Assembly (NCBI GenBank): GCA_023129675.1 | Contig: JAGMBM010000078.1 | Span: 1 to 9,585, forward strand | Reading direction: 5' to 3' | Origin: Hadesarchaea archaeon | GTDB lineage: Archaea > Hadarchaeota > Hadarchaeia > Hadarchaeales > Hadarchaeaceae | Length of the DNA stretch: 9,585 nucleotides | Shown here: positions 1 through 6,040 of the stretch, piece by piece | How the letters are laid out: each line of letters begins with the position of its first letter | Numbering within the stretch: the first letter of the stretch is position 1 | Notes under the pieces: generated by a model | Told to the model about the DNA's origin: nothing | What the model saw: only the letters and a program-made list of their open reading frames with translations | Database searches by the model: none | Program-made: the position numbers and the translations under genes

Positions 1-1
1 G

Positions 2-75
2 CGGGCCCGATGGGATTCGAACCCACGATCTGCAGCTTAGAAGGCTGCCGCCTTATCCAGCTTGGCCACGGGCCC
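2..75 (-). tRNA. tRNA-Arg (anticodon UCU)
   Basis: Read on the minus strand this folds into a complete cloverleaf. The acceptor stem is GGGCCCG paired with CGGGCCC (69-75 with 3-9). The short D stem is GCC/GGC. The anticodon stem is GCAGC/GCTGC around the loop CTTCTAA. The variable loop has five bases, and the T arm is GTGGG-TTCGAAT-CCCAT with one G-U pair. The loop places UCU at positions 34-36, so it reads AGA (and probably AGG) arginine codons. The discriminator base is G at position 2. No intron is visible next to the anticodon. Only one base follows the discriminator before the window ends, so whether CCA is encoded cannot be judged. Its upstream side faces glmM, with a TATA-like box about 26 nt from the mature 5' end. 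Confidence 0.95.
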
Positions 76-97
76 AAGTTAATTTCAGCATGCAACG

Positions 98-105
98 ATT
101 TAATA
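98..105. promoter_or_regulatory. TATA-like box shared by divergent tRNA-Arg and glmM
   Basis: The element is ATTTAATA on the plus strand and TATTAAAT on the minus strand. Its centre lies about 26 nt upstream of the mature tRNA 5' end (75) and about 30 nt upstream of the glmM ATG (132). That is the archaeal box A distance for both, with glmM transcribed with almost no leader. No Shine-Dalgarno sequence precedes the glmM ATG, which agrees with leaderless translation. Use in both directions is inferred from spacing; a separate box for one gene could be missed by eye. Confidence 0.5.
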
Positions 106-131
106 CATCTGCCCTAAATTAACCAGATATC

Positions 132-1484
132 ATGCCAAAGCTATTTGGAACATTCGGCGTTCGGGGGGTGGTCAATCGTGAGCTGACTCCTAAGCTCGCG
201 TTCGACCTCGGATTGGCCTTAGCGACGCACCTTAAGGGTGAGGGGAAAGTCGCGGTGGGGTACGACAACCGTACCTCAAGTGAGATGTTTGAGCAAGCGA
301 TTGTTGCCGGGATCACAGCCGGAGGATGCGATGCCCTGAGGCTCGGCTTGACCCCCACACCCGTGCTCTCCTTTGCCATCCGCCACTTCTCGTGCGACGC
401 CGGCATCATCATCACCGCTTCCCACAACCCACCCGAGTACAACGGAATCAAGTTCTGGGATGCCGAGGGTGCTGGATTTGAGCGGACACGCGAGCGCGAG
501 ATCGAGCAAATCATCGCCAAAAAAGCTTGGAAGCGAGCACCGTGGCAGGAGATCGGAAGCGCGCGCGAGGCAGGTGCCCTCGAACCATATGTTGGAGCCA
601 TTTTGACTAGGCTGCCGAAATTCAAGCGCAAGTTGAAAGTCGTCGTCGATTGCGCCAATGCTGCCGGATCGGTGGTGACGCCCCGCCTGCTTCGAGAGCT
701 GGGCTGCGAAGTTATCTCGATGAACTGTCAGCTCGACGGTACCTTCCCGGGGCGCCCGCTCGAACCAATTCCAGAGAACCTGGCGGAGCTCGCCAAAACC
801 GTTGTGGGCTGCAAGGCTGACCTAGGGATAGCCCAAGATGGTGATGCCGACCGGACGCTGGTGGTAGACGAACGGGGGAAAGTCCTGACCGGTGATCGTG
901 TTTTCGCGCTCGCGGCACTGTATTACCTTCGCGAGCGGAAGCACCCCCGCATCGTAACTACTGTGGCTACAAGCGCGGTGCTCGACGATGTCGCTTCAAA
1001 GCTGGGCGGTGAGGTCGTACGCACCCGCGTGGGCGAGCCGGAAATCATCGGGGAATTTCGAACGCGAGGTGGCGACATCGGCGGCGAGGAGAACGGAGGC
1101 GTCATCTTCCCCGATTGGCTGCTCTGCCGCGAGGGCGTCATGACCGCCGTGAAGTTCATCGAGCTACTCGAGCGCGAGGGCATGAGTGCCTCCAAGGTTG
1201 ATGCCTCGCTACCCAGCTACTCGCAGGTCAAACTAAGGGCCAAATGTCCGGATAAACTCAAGCCCAAGGTGCTCAAAGCCCTCGCCAAGCGCTTCGCCCG
1301 TCACAAGCTCGATCGCACCGATGGTCTGCGAGTGATCTTCGACGATGGCTGGCTCCTGCTCCGGCCCTCAGGAACGGAGCCGATCTTCAGATGCTTTGCC
1401 GAGGCCCGCGATGGGAAGCGAGCGGAGGATCTGGCGAAACTTGGCATGCGGGAATTAAAAACGTGCATCAAAGCAGCAGAGTGA
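132..1484 (+). CDS. glmM: Phosphoglucosamine mutase-like alpha-D-phosphohexomutase
   Basis: This 450-residue protein belongs to the four-domain phosphohexomutase family. GlmM interconverts glucosamine-6-phosphate and glucosamine-1-phosphate on the way to UDP-GlcNAc, used for surface glycans and protein glycosylation. The N-terminal GTFGVRG motif (6-12) is intact. The phosphoserine loop is TASHNP, with catalytic Ser97. The metal loop DGDADR is at 236-241, the sugar-binding GEENGG at 318-323 and the phosphate-binding RPSGTEP at 411-417. The ATG at 132 lacks a ribosome binding site but sits about 30 nt after a TATA-like box, so the message is probably leaderless. The stop is 4 nt from the amrS stop on the other strand. 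Phosphomannomutase and phosphoglucomutase activities are the alternatives, because archaeal members of this family are hard to separate by sequence. Family membership is nearly certain; substrate is moderate. Confidence 0.88.
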   Translation: MPKLFGTFGVRGVVNRELTPKLAFDLGLALATHLKGEGKVAVGYDNRTSSEMFEQAIVAGITAGGCDALRLGLTPTPVLSFAIRHFSCDAGIIITASHNPPEYNGIKFWDAEGAGFERTREREIEQIIAKKAWKRAPWQEIGSAREAGALEPYVGAILTRLPKFKRKLKVVVDCANAAGSVVTPRLLRELGCEVISMNCQLDGTFPGRPLEPIPENLAELAKTVVGCKADLGIAQDGDADRTLVVDERGKVLTGDRVFALAALYYLRERKHPRIVTTVATSAVLDDVASKLGGEVVRTRVGEPEIIGEFRTRGGDIGGEENGGVIFPDWLLCREGVMTAVKFIELLEREGMSASKVDASLPSYSQVKLRAKCPDKLKPKVLKALAKRFARHKLDRTDGLRVIFDDGWLLLRPSGTEPIFRCFAEARDGKRAEDLAKLGMRELKTCIKAAE

Positions 1485-1488
1485 GACC

Positions 1489-2541
1489 TCAAAACAACCC
1501 ACGCTTGCTCGGCTTGTACTCACCCACGACGTTGATTTTGGTTCCACACTTCGGGCACTGCTTATCTTTTAGCTCGTAGCGCGTGACGCTGAACCCGTAG
1601 CGCTCAATCAGCAGCTCGCCACACTTGGGGCAGTAAGTGTTGTCGAACTCGTGCCCAGGGACGTTTCCAATATAAACGTAGTGCAACCCCTCCTCCTTGG
1701 CTATTTTCACCGCTCGCTCAAGCGCCTCCACCGGCGTCTGCGATCGGTCCGTCATTTTATAGTGGGGATAAAAGCGGCTGAAGTGGGTGGGAACCTCAGG
1801 GCCGAGCTTTTCAAAAACCCATTTACAGAATTTTCGGATTTCCTCAGAGCTGTCGTTCTCACGAGGGACCACCAGATAAGTCACCTCGAGATGAATGCCA
1901 TGCCCGATCATCCACTCACAGGTCTCTAGGACTGGGGAGATGCTCGAAACCCCGCATAGCTTCCTGTAAAAATTATCGCTAAACGCCTTGACGTCAACGT
2001 TGGCTGCGTCCAAGTATTGGCCGAGCTCCTCCAGCGCCCCTAAGGAGATGTAACCATTAGTAACATAAACATTGTAAAGATTCTCCCGGTGCGCAATCTT
2101 CCCTACATCGATAGCATATTCTGTCCAAGTAACGGGTTCACCATAAGTGTGAGCTATACCACTGCACTTGTAGCGCTTGGCGAACCTGATCACTTCTTCA
2201 GGGGGGATATCTTCGTAGGATACATCCTCAACGCTCGCCTGCGAGATGGCCCAATTCTGACAGTGTAAACATTTGAAATTACAACCTGGGGCTGCGAGAG
2301 AAAAAACATCAGTCCCTGGCCAAAAGTGATAAAGGGGTTTTTTCTCGATGGGGTCAGCTGCCATTGAAACGATTGAGCCGTAAACCAAGGTGTAGAGCTC
2401 GCCGTCTTCGTTCTTTCGGGAACGACAGACGCCCAACTTGCCGGGGGCTATCACACACTTCCATGGACAAAGCAAACAACGGACTTTCTTGTCTGGTAAT
2501 CTCTCCCAAAATTTGGCTGGTTTTTTCAAGCCGCCACCCAT
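1489..2541 (-). CDS. amrS: AmmeMemoRadiSam system radical SAM enzyme
   Basis: This is a 350-residue radical SAM protein. The cluster-binding motif CNFKCLHC (Cys87, Cys91, Cys94) has the canonical CX3CX2C spacing and is preceded by the family-typical PIEKKPLYHFWPG segment (64-76). An N-terminal cysteine group (Cys22, 25, 29, 39) and a C-terminal pair of CPKCG motifs (Cys304/307 and 329/332) suggest additional metal or Fe-S sites. This layout matches AmrS, named for frequent association with AMMECR1 and Memo proteins; the reaction of the group is not settled to my knowledge. Neither partner is in this window. Glycyl-radical activases and pyruvate-formate-lyase activase-like proteins are relatives but lack this whole arrangement. 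The ATG at 2541 has no ribosome binding site and follows a TTTTT run. A T5 run (minus strand, 1457-1461) lies 28 nt past the stop and may help end transcription. The middle of the gene is AT-richer than its neighbours. Confidence 0.88.
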   Translation of the reverse strand: MGGGLKKPAKFWERLPDKKVRCLLCPWKCVIAPGKLGVCRSRKNEDGELYTLVYGSIVSMAADPIEKKPLYHFWPGTDVFSLAAPGCNFKCLHCQNWAISQASVEDVSYEDIPPEEVIRFAKRYKCSGIAHTYGEPVTWTEYAIDVGKIAHRENLYNVYVTNGYISLGALEELGQYLDAANVDVKAFSDNFYRKLCGVSSISPVLETCEWMIGHGIHLEVTYLVVPRENDSSEEIRKFCKWVFEKLGPEVPTHFSRFYPHYKMTDRSQTPVEALERAVKIAKEEGLHYVYIGNVPGHEFDNTYCPKCGELLIERYGFSVTRYELKDKQCPKCGTKINVVGEYKPSKRGLF

Positions 2542-2554
2542 AAAAATTAGTCAG

Positions 2555-2566
2555 TTTAAGCTTAAA
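2555..2566. repeat. Perfect 12-bp palindrome in the amrS/gatC divergent spacer
   Basis: TTTAAGCTTAAA reads the same on both strands. It lies 13 nt upstream of the amrS start and 66 nt upstream of gatC. Symmetry is lost just outside it (G at both 2554 and 2567). Its place between the likely amrS TATA element and the amrS start is where a dimeric repressor would block polymerase, so it could be an operator. A chance palindrome in AT-rich spacer is also possible. Confidence 0.35.
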
Positions 2567-2575
2567 GTTACATAC
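2567..2575 (-). promoter_or_regulatory. Possible TATA element for amrS
   Basis: On the minus strand this reads GTATGTAAC, centred about 30 nt upstream of the amrS ATG. That distance suits a leaderless archaeal transcript, and the ATG has no ribosome binding site. The match to a box A consensus is weak. A better-looking box further away (2596-2605) could serve amrS instead, with a leader of about 35 nt. Confidence 0.25.
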
Positions 2576-2595
2576 TCGACGTTAAACAACCAAAC

Positions 2596-2605
2596 TTTTC
2601 ATATA
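2596..2605 (+). promoter_or_regulatory. TATA-like box for the gat operon
   Basis: TTTTCATATA is a reasonable archaeal box A. Its centre is about 32 nt upstream of the gatC ATG, which puts the transcription start only a few bases before the coding region. It is the best candidate in the spacer for starting the gatC-gatA-membrane protein-gatB message. Confidence 0.45.
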
Positions 2606-2632
2606 GCGGCTGAGATATCAAGTGGGGTCTGA

Positions 2633-2890
2633 ATGTCTGAAAGGGAGAAGGAAATCGAGCGCAGCGCCGAGGAGATTGTTGAGTCATTTGTCGAGGCCGC
2701 GAAAGAGCTTCCAAAGCTCAAGGAAACCTATTACAGCCAAGAAGCGTACAACATCGTTCGCCCCGACGGAAAGCCGACGCCCGCAAAAGAACGAGCCAAG
2801 TTCCGAAAACGGTTCATCTCAAATATGCCGACCTCCGACGACCAAGGGAACCTCAAGGTGGAGGTTGCACGATGGGCCGAGAAACGCTAG
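2633..2890 (+). CDS. gatC: Aspartyl/glutamyl-tRNA amidotransferase subunit C
   Basis: This 85-residue acidic, helical protein opens the gat operon. GatC is the small non-catalytic subunit that wraps around the GatA-GatB interface and stabilises the amidotransferase. The length fits the family (about 90-100 residues). The first 30 residues are a charged helix, followed by a LKETYY segment, RPDG (48-51) and a basic FRKRF stretch. It ends in GNLKVEVARW, which resembles the C-terminal part of divergent archaeal GatC proteins. GatC is poorly conserved, so the call leans on position: it overlaps the start of gatA by 19 nt. The ATG is probably leaderless or nearly so, with a TATA-like box about 32 nt upstream. 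A weak G-rich GTGGGG stretch just before the start may help if the leader is longer. Confidence 0.78.
   Translation: MSEREKEIERSAEEIVESFVEAAKELPKLKETYYSQEAYNIVRPDGKPTPAKERAKFRKRFISNMPTSDDQGNLKVEVARWAEKR
2857..2865 (+). promoter_or_regulatory. Ribosome binding site of gatA, inside gatC
   Basis: GGTGGAGGT lies 6 nt before the ATG at 2872 and within the last codons of gatC. It is the clearest Shine-Dalgarno sequence in the operon. It fixes the gatA start even though this makes the two genes overlap by 19 nt. Confidence 0.75.
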
Positions 2891-4245
2891 AAAAGCTCGA
2901 TGCAATTCGCCGCGGGGAGCTCTCAGCTGTGGAAAACGTGCAGCGGGCACTAGAGCGAATAAAAAAACAGGACAAACGGATTAAAGCCTTTATCGAGTTG
3001 AACCCCAACGCGCTGGCCGAGGCTGAAGCCATCGACCGCATGCTCAAGCGTGGCGAACGGGTCGGGAAGCTTGCCGGGCTGGCGATCGGGGTGAAATCCA
3101 ACCTCAATGTCACAGGACTTCGGGCCACCTGCGCCTCGCGTACACTCGAAGATTACGTCTCAACCTATGATGCCGAGGTCGTCAAGCGGGTTCGGGCTGA
3201 GGGCGGCATCGTGGTGGGTATGAACAACATGGACGAGTTTGCTTGCGGCTCGAGCGGCGAGACAAGCGCCTTCAGTCCCACCGATAACCCTGCCGCCCCG
3301 GGGCACATCCCAGGGGGCTCGAGCAGCGGTGGTGGAGCGTCGATCGCTGCGGGGCTCTGCGACCTCTGCCTGGGAACGGACACGGGGGGTTCAATTCGCA
3401 ACCCTGCCAGCCACTGCGGCGTGGTCGGGGTCAAGCCCACTTATGGGTTGGTCCCACGGCAGGGGCTAATCGACTTGGGGATGAGCCTCGACCAAATCGG
3501 CCCCATAGCTCCAGACGTCCAAGGGGCTGCCCTCCTGCTCGAGACGATTGCGGGCAAGACCCCTAACGAGTGCGTGATGCTCGATGTGGAGCGGGTGAGC
3601 TACATGAGCCGATTGGAGGGTGATGGAGCCAAAGGGATGCGCATCGGCATCAGTCCAAAGTTCGCGGAGCTCACCGATCCAGCGGTCATGGGAATCATCG
3701 ATGGAGCGGTCGAAAAGTTGCGAGAGTTAGGAGCAGAGGTCGTCGAGGTAGAACTGCCCAACCTCGAGCGCGGCCTGCCCGCCTACTACCTCATAGTTTC
3801 AGTTGAATTCTTCTCGGCCACCCGAAAGTTCGACGGGCGCAAGTACGGGAAGCGCATCGAGGAGGTCTGCGGTGAGGAGGTGCTCCGCCGAATCCTGCGT
3901 GGGCGCTACATCAGCCGAAAGGAGTACCGTGGGAAGTATTATCAGCGGGCACTTCAAGTCCGAACGCTCATCCGGCAGGAACTCATGAGAGCGCTCGAGC
4001 GGGTCGACGTCATCGTGGGGCCCACCGTGCCCAAGCTCCCCCATAAAATAGGTGAGAAAATTTCTGTGAGTGCTATGTATGCTTATGACTATCTTACCGT
4101 CCCCGCCAACCTTGCGGGCATATGCGGGGGGGTGATCAAGGCTGGCGATGTCAGCGGCATTCCCGTGGGATTACAAATTCAAGGCAAAGTGCTCGGGGAG
4201 CTCGATGTGCTCAAAGTCATGCGGGCTCTGGAGGCTGCAGCATGA
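2872..4245 (+). CDS. gatA: Aspartyl/glutamyl-tRNA amidotransferase subunit A (amidase)
   Basis: This 457-residue amidase-signature protein is the glutaminase of GatCAB. It releases ammonia from glutamine, which passes to GatB. The Ser-cisSer-Lys catalytic triad is complete: Lys75 in GVKSN, Ser150 in the PGGSSSGGGA loop and nucleophile Ser174 in DTGGS. The 24-residue spacing between the two serines matches known GatA proteins. The loop has three serines in a row and a run of glycines where the common form is GGSSGGSA, a mild variation. The C-terminal part carries the expected TVPANLAG (around 420) and IPVGLQIQG motifs, with a slightly longer loop between them. The length is a little under the usual 480. 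It overlaps gatC by 19 nt and its TGA overlaps the ATG of the next gene. In archaea GatCAB usually makes Asn-tRNA(Asn), since GatDE handles Gln-tRNA. Confidence 0.96.
   Translation: MGRETLEKLDAIRRGELSAVENVQRALERIKKQDKRIKAFIELNPNALAEAEAIDRMLKRGERVGKLAGLAIGVKSNLNVTGLRATCASRTLEDYVSTYDAEVVKRVRAEGGIVVGMNNMDEFACGSSGETSAFSPTDNPAAPGHIPGGSSSGGGASIAAGLCDLCLGTDTGGSIRNPASHCGVVGVKPTYGLVPRQGLIDLGMSLDQIGPIAPDVQGAALLLETIAGKTPNECVMLDVERVSYMSRLEGDGAKGMRIGISPKFAELTDPAVMGIIDGAVEKLRELGAEVVEVELPNLERGLPAYYLIVSVEFFSATRKFDGRKYGKRIEEVCGEEVLRRILRGRYISRKEYRGKYYQRALQVRTLIRQELMRALERVDVIVGPTVPKLPHKIGEKISVSAMYAYDYLTVPANLAGICGGVIKAGDVSGIPVGLQIQGKVLGELDVLKVMRALEAAA
4230..4234 (+). promoter_or_regulatory. Ribosome binding site of the membrane protein gene
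   Basis: GGAGG ends 7 nt before the ATG at 4242 and sits in the last codons of gatA. It supports 4242 as the start over an in-frame but unsupported upstream extension reaching into gatA, and supports the small gene being really translated. Confidence 0.7.
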
Positions 4246-4619
4246 ATGGAGGAGAAACCGTAAACCCGGCTAAATGGTCGAGAAACGCAGCCGTGGCGAA
4301 TTTTGGGGCTGCGGGGTTTGCGATATTTGCTTCCATCTTTATGTGGCACGCCAAAGTTATGCTGGCTGTTTTTAGCATCGCTCCGCCTCCATGGCTACCT
4401 CCTATGTCAGCAGGAACTTTTTACATCGTGGTATTTACGGGAGGAGTTCTCGCAGCAATTGGTGGTGTGCTCTCATGGAGGAGAAAATACTACATAGGAG
4501 CCATCATCATCACGATAATTAGTTTTATCCTTGCAGGGAACTTCTTCTCCTTATTAGCCTTGGTGTTTTTGCTGGCTGCTAGGAAGGAGTTTACACGAAA
4601 GGTTGAGTGGGTAATATGA
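4242..4619 (+). CDS. Small multi-span membrane protein between gatA and gatB
   Basis: I do not recognise this 125-residue protein. After a short polar N-terminus (1-17) it is strongly hydrophobic, with likely membrane segments near 18-46 (one long or broken span), 59-79, 84-98 and 100-113. A basic WRRK turn (79-82) separates the second and third, and a charged tail (114-122) follows the last. A Pro-rich PPPWLPP loop (48-54) follows the first span. The C-terminal pattern of a glycine-rich span, RRK, an Ile-rich span and a final Leu-rich helix ending in KEF recalls small archaeal membrane proteins of unknown function. The start overlaps the gatA stop as ATGA, the stop overlaps the gatB start as ATGA, and a good GGAGG precedes it, so it should be translated with the gat genes. 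GC falls to about 38-48% in 4441-4560, partly because Ile and Phe codons dominate. No signal peptide or catalytic motif is evident. Confidence 0.82.
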   Translation: MNGGETVNPAKWSRNAAVANFGAAGFAIFASIFMWHAKVMLAVFSIAPPPWLPPMSAGTFYIVVFTGGVLAAIGGVLSWRRKYYIGAIIITIISFILAGNFFSLLALVFLLAARKEFTRKVEWVI

Positions 4620-6040
4620 AGGTGAAAATAGGGTTCGAGATTCACCTGCAGCTGGCGACCGAGCGAAAGATGTACTGCGACTGCCCCACCAATTACCAAG
4701 ATGTCCATCCAAACACAAACGTCTGCCCGATCTGCACGGGCATGCCTGGGTCAAAGCCCCTCTCCCCCAATGAGCGGGTGGTGGATGCGGCGATTGAGAT
4801 AGCATTCATGCTTGGGTGCGAGGTCATCACCGATCAGACCGTCTACATCCAACGCAAGCACTACGACTACCCAGATCTCCCCAGCGGCTACCAGCGCACG
4901 AGCCTGCCCATCGCCCTGGGCGGGGAGCTCCAGGGGGTGCGAATTCGTGAGGTGCATCTCGAGGAGGACCCGGGGCAGTACGACCCGGTAGCCGGCACCG
5001 TCGATTACAACCGCTCGGGGGTGCCCCTCGTGGAGGTTGTGACCGAACCCGACATCCGGTCGCCCGAGGAGGCCCGGAGTTTCCTGCGCACGCTCACCCG
5101 GGTGCTCGAGTATACAGGAAAGGTCAGGCCGGAAGCAGGAGGGGCGATGCGTGCCGATGTCAACATCTCGCTCGAAGGTGGAGGGCGGGTCGAGGTCAAG
5201 AACATCAACTCAGTCAGGGGGGCCTACCGCGCGCTAAAGTTCGAGATCCTCCGCCAGCGCGAGAAGCTAAAACGAGGCGAGGTGGTCGTCCGAGAGACCC
5301 GAGCTTACCTCGAGAGCCAGATGATCACCGTCTCCATGCGCGGGAAGGAGCTCGAGGAGGACTATCGCTATATCCCTGACCCGGACATCTTCCCGCTCAT
5401 CCTTGACAAGGCTCGGGTCGAGACAGTCAAAAAACAGATGGTCGAAGCCCCCCATCTTCGAGAGCAGCGCCTGGTCAAACAATATCGAATCTCCCCGGCT
5501 GCGGCGGGGGTGATCGTCAGCGAGCGGGAGCTGGCCGACCTCTTCGAAGCCGTCGCAAAGGAGGTGGACCCGAAGCTCGCCGCAACTTGGTTCCAGACAA
5601 AGCTCAAGAAGGTGCTGAATTACATGAAGCTGCGCGCTGCCGACATCAAGTTCACGCCCAACCAGCTTGCCCGCTTACTTCAAATGGTCGGGAGGAAGCG
5701 GGTAACGCCCGAGCAGGGGGAGCTCGTCCTGCGAGAACTCGTGAAGGAACCAGCGGAGCCAGAGGAGCTGCTCCGAAAGCTGGGACTCGCGCCGCTCGAG
5801 CGGGCTGAACTCGAGGCCGCCGTTGCTAAAACACTCAAGGAGAACCCAAAAGCGGTTGAGGACTACCTAAAGGGACGAAAGGAGGCCCTGAATTTCTTAG
5901 CCGGCAAGGTGATGAAGCTCACACGGGGACGGGCCGATCCCCGAAGGATCAGCAAGCTCCTCCGGGCCAAGCTCAGGGGCAAGGGGAAGCGACGAAAAAT
6001 CAGTCGGCGAAAAGCGCGTTCAAGAGTATCTCGGGCTTGA
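4616..6040 (+). CDS. gatB: Aspartyl/glutamyl-tRNA amidotransferase subunit B
   Basis: This 474-residue protein is the kinase/amidotransferase subunit. It phosphorylates the side chain of mischarged Asp-tRNA(Asn) or Glu-tRNA(Gln) and replaces the phosphate with ammonia from GatA. The N-terminus has the family FEIHLQL motif (7-13) and a four-cysteine zinc site (Cys21, 23, 37, 40). Downstream come YPDLPSGYQ, VPLVEVVTEPDI, a VKNINS motif and the DYRYIPDPD block that typify GatB. The last third is the helical and YqeY-like domain that grips tRNA. I chose the ATG at 4616, which forms an ATGA overlap with the previous stop. A GTG at 4607 would add three residues and overlaps more. The final 23 residues (5969-6037) contain 13 Lys/Arg and extend past the usual GatB end. 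The last 41 nt lie antisense to the end of ftsY. Confidence 0.96.
   Translation: MKVKIGFEIHLQLATERKMYCDCPTNYQDVHPNTNVCPICTGMPGSKPLSPNERVVDAAIEIAFMLGCEVITDQTVYIQRKHYDYPDLPSGYQRTSLPIALGGELQGVRIREVHLEEDPGQYDPVAGTVDYNRSGVPLVEVVTEPDIRSPEEARSFLRTLTRVLEYTGKVRPEAGGAMRADVNISLEGGGRVEVKNINSVRGAYRALKFEILRQREKLKRGEVVVRETRAYLESQMITVSMRGKELEEDYRYIPDPDIFPLILDKARVETVKKQMVEAPHLREQRLVKQYRISPAAAGVIVSERELADLFEAVAKEVDPKLAATWFQTKLKKVLNYMKLRAADIKFTPNQLARLLQMVGRKRVTPEQGELVLRELVKEPAEPEELLRKLGLAPLERAELEAAVAKTLKENPKAVEDYLKGRKEALNFLAGKVMKLTRGRADPRRISKLLRAKLRGKGKRRKISRRKARSRVSRA
5995..5999 (-). terminator. Possible T-run terminator after ftsY
   Basis: On the minus strand TTTTT begins immediately after the ftsY TGA. Archaeal RNA polymerase can stop at short T runs without a hairpin. 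Five bases is weak, and the run lies inside the gatB coding region on the other strand. Confidence 0.22.

Noticed and set aside
119..658. 179-codon open frame on the minus strand opposite glmM
   Set aside because: It is antisense to a fully supported glmM frame, and its Ser/Pro/Arg-rich product is typical of GC-rich shadow frames.
1457..1461. T5 run on the minus strand as an amrS terminator
   Set aside because: It is only five bases long and inside glmM, so it is mentioned with amrS but not listed as its own feature.
4122..4241. Upstream in-frame extension of the membrane protein into gatA
   Set aside because: The added 40 residues are an out-of-frame reading of gatA. The ATG at 4242 has a ribosome binding site and the ATGA overlap.
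4607..4615. GTG start for gatB three codons upstream
   Set aside because: The ATG at 4616 gives the usual GatB N-terminus and the same ATGA coupling seen at the previous junction.
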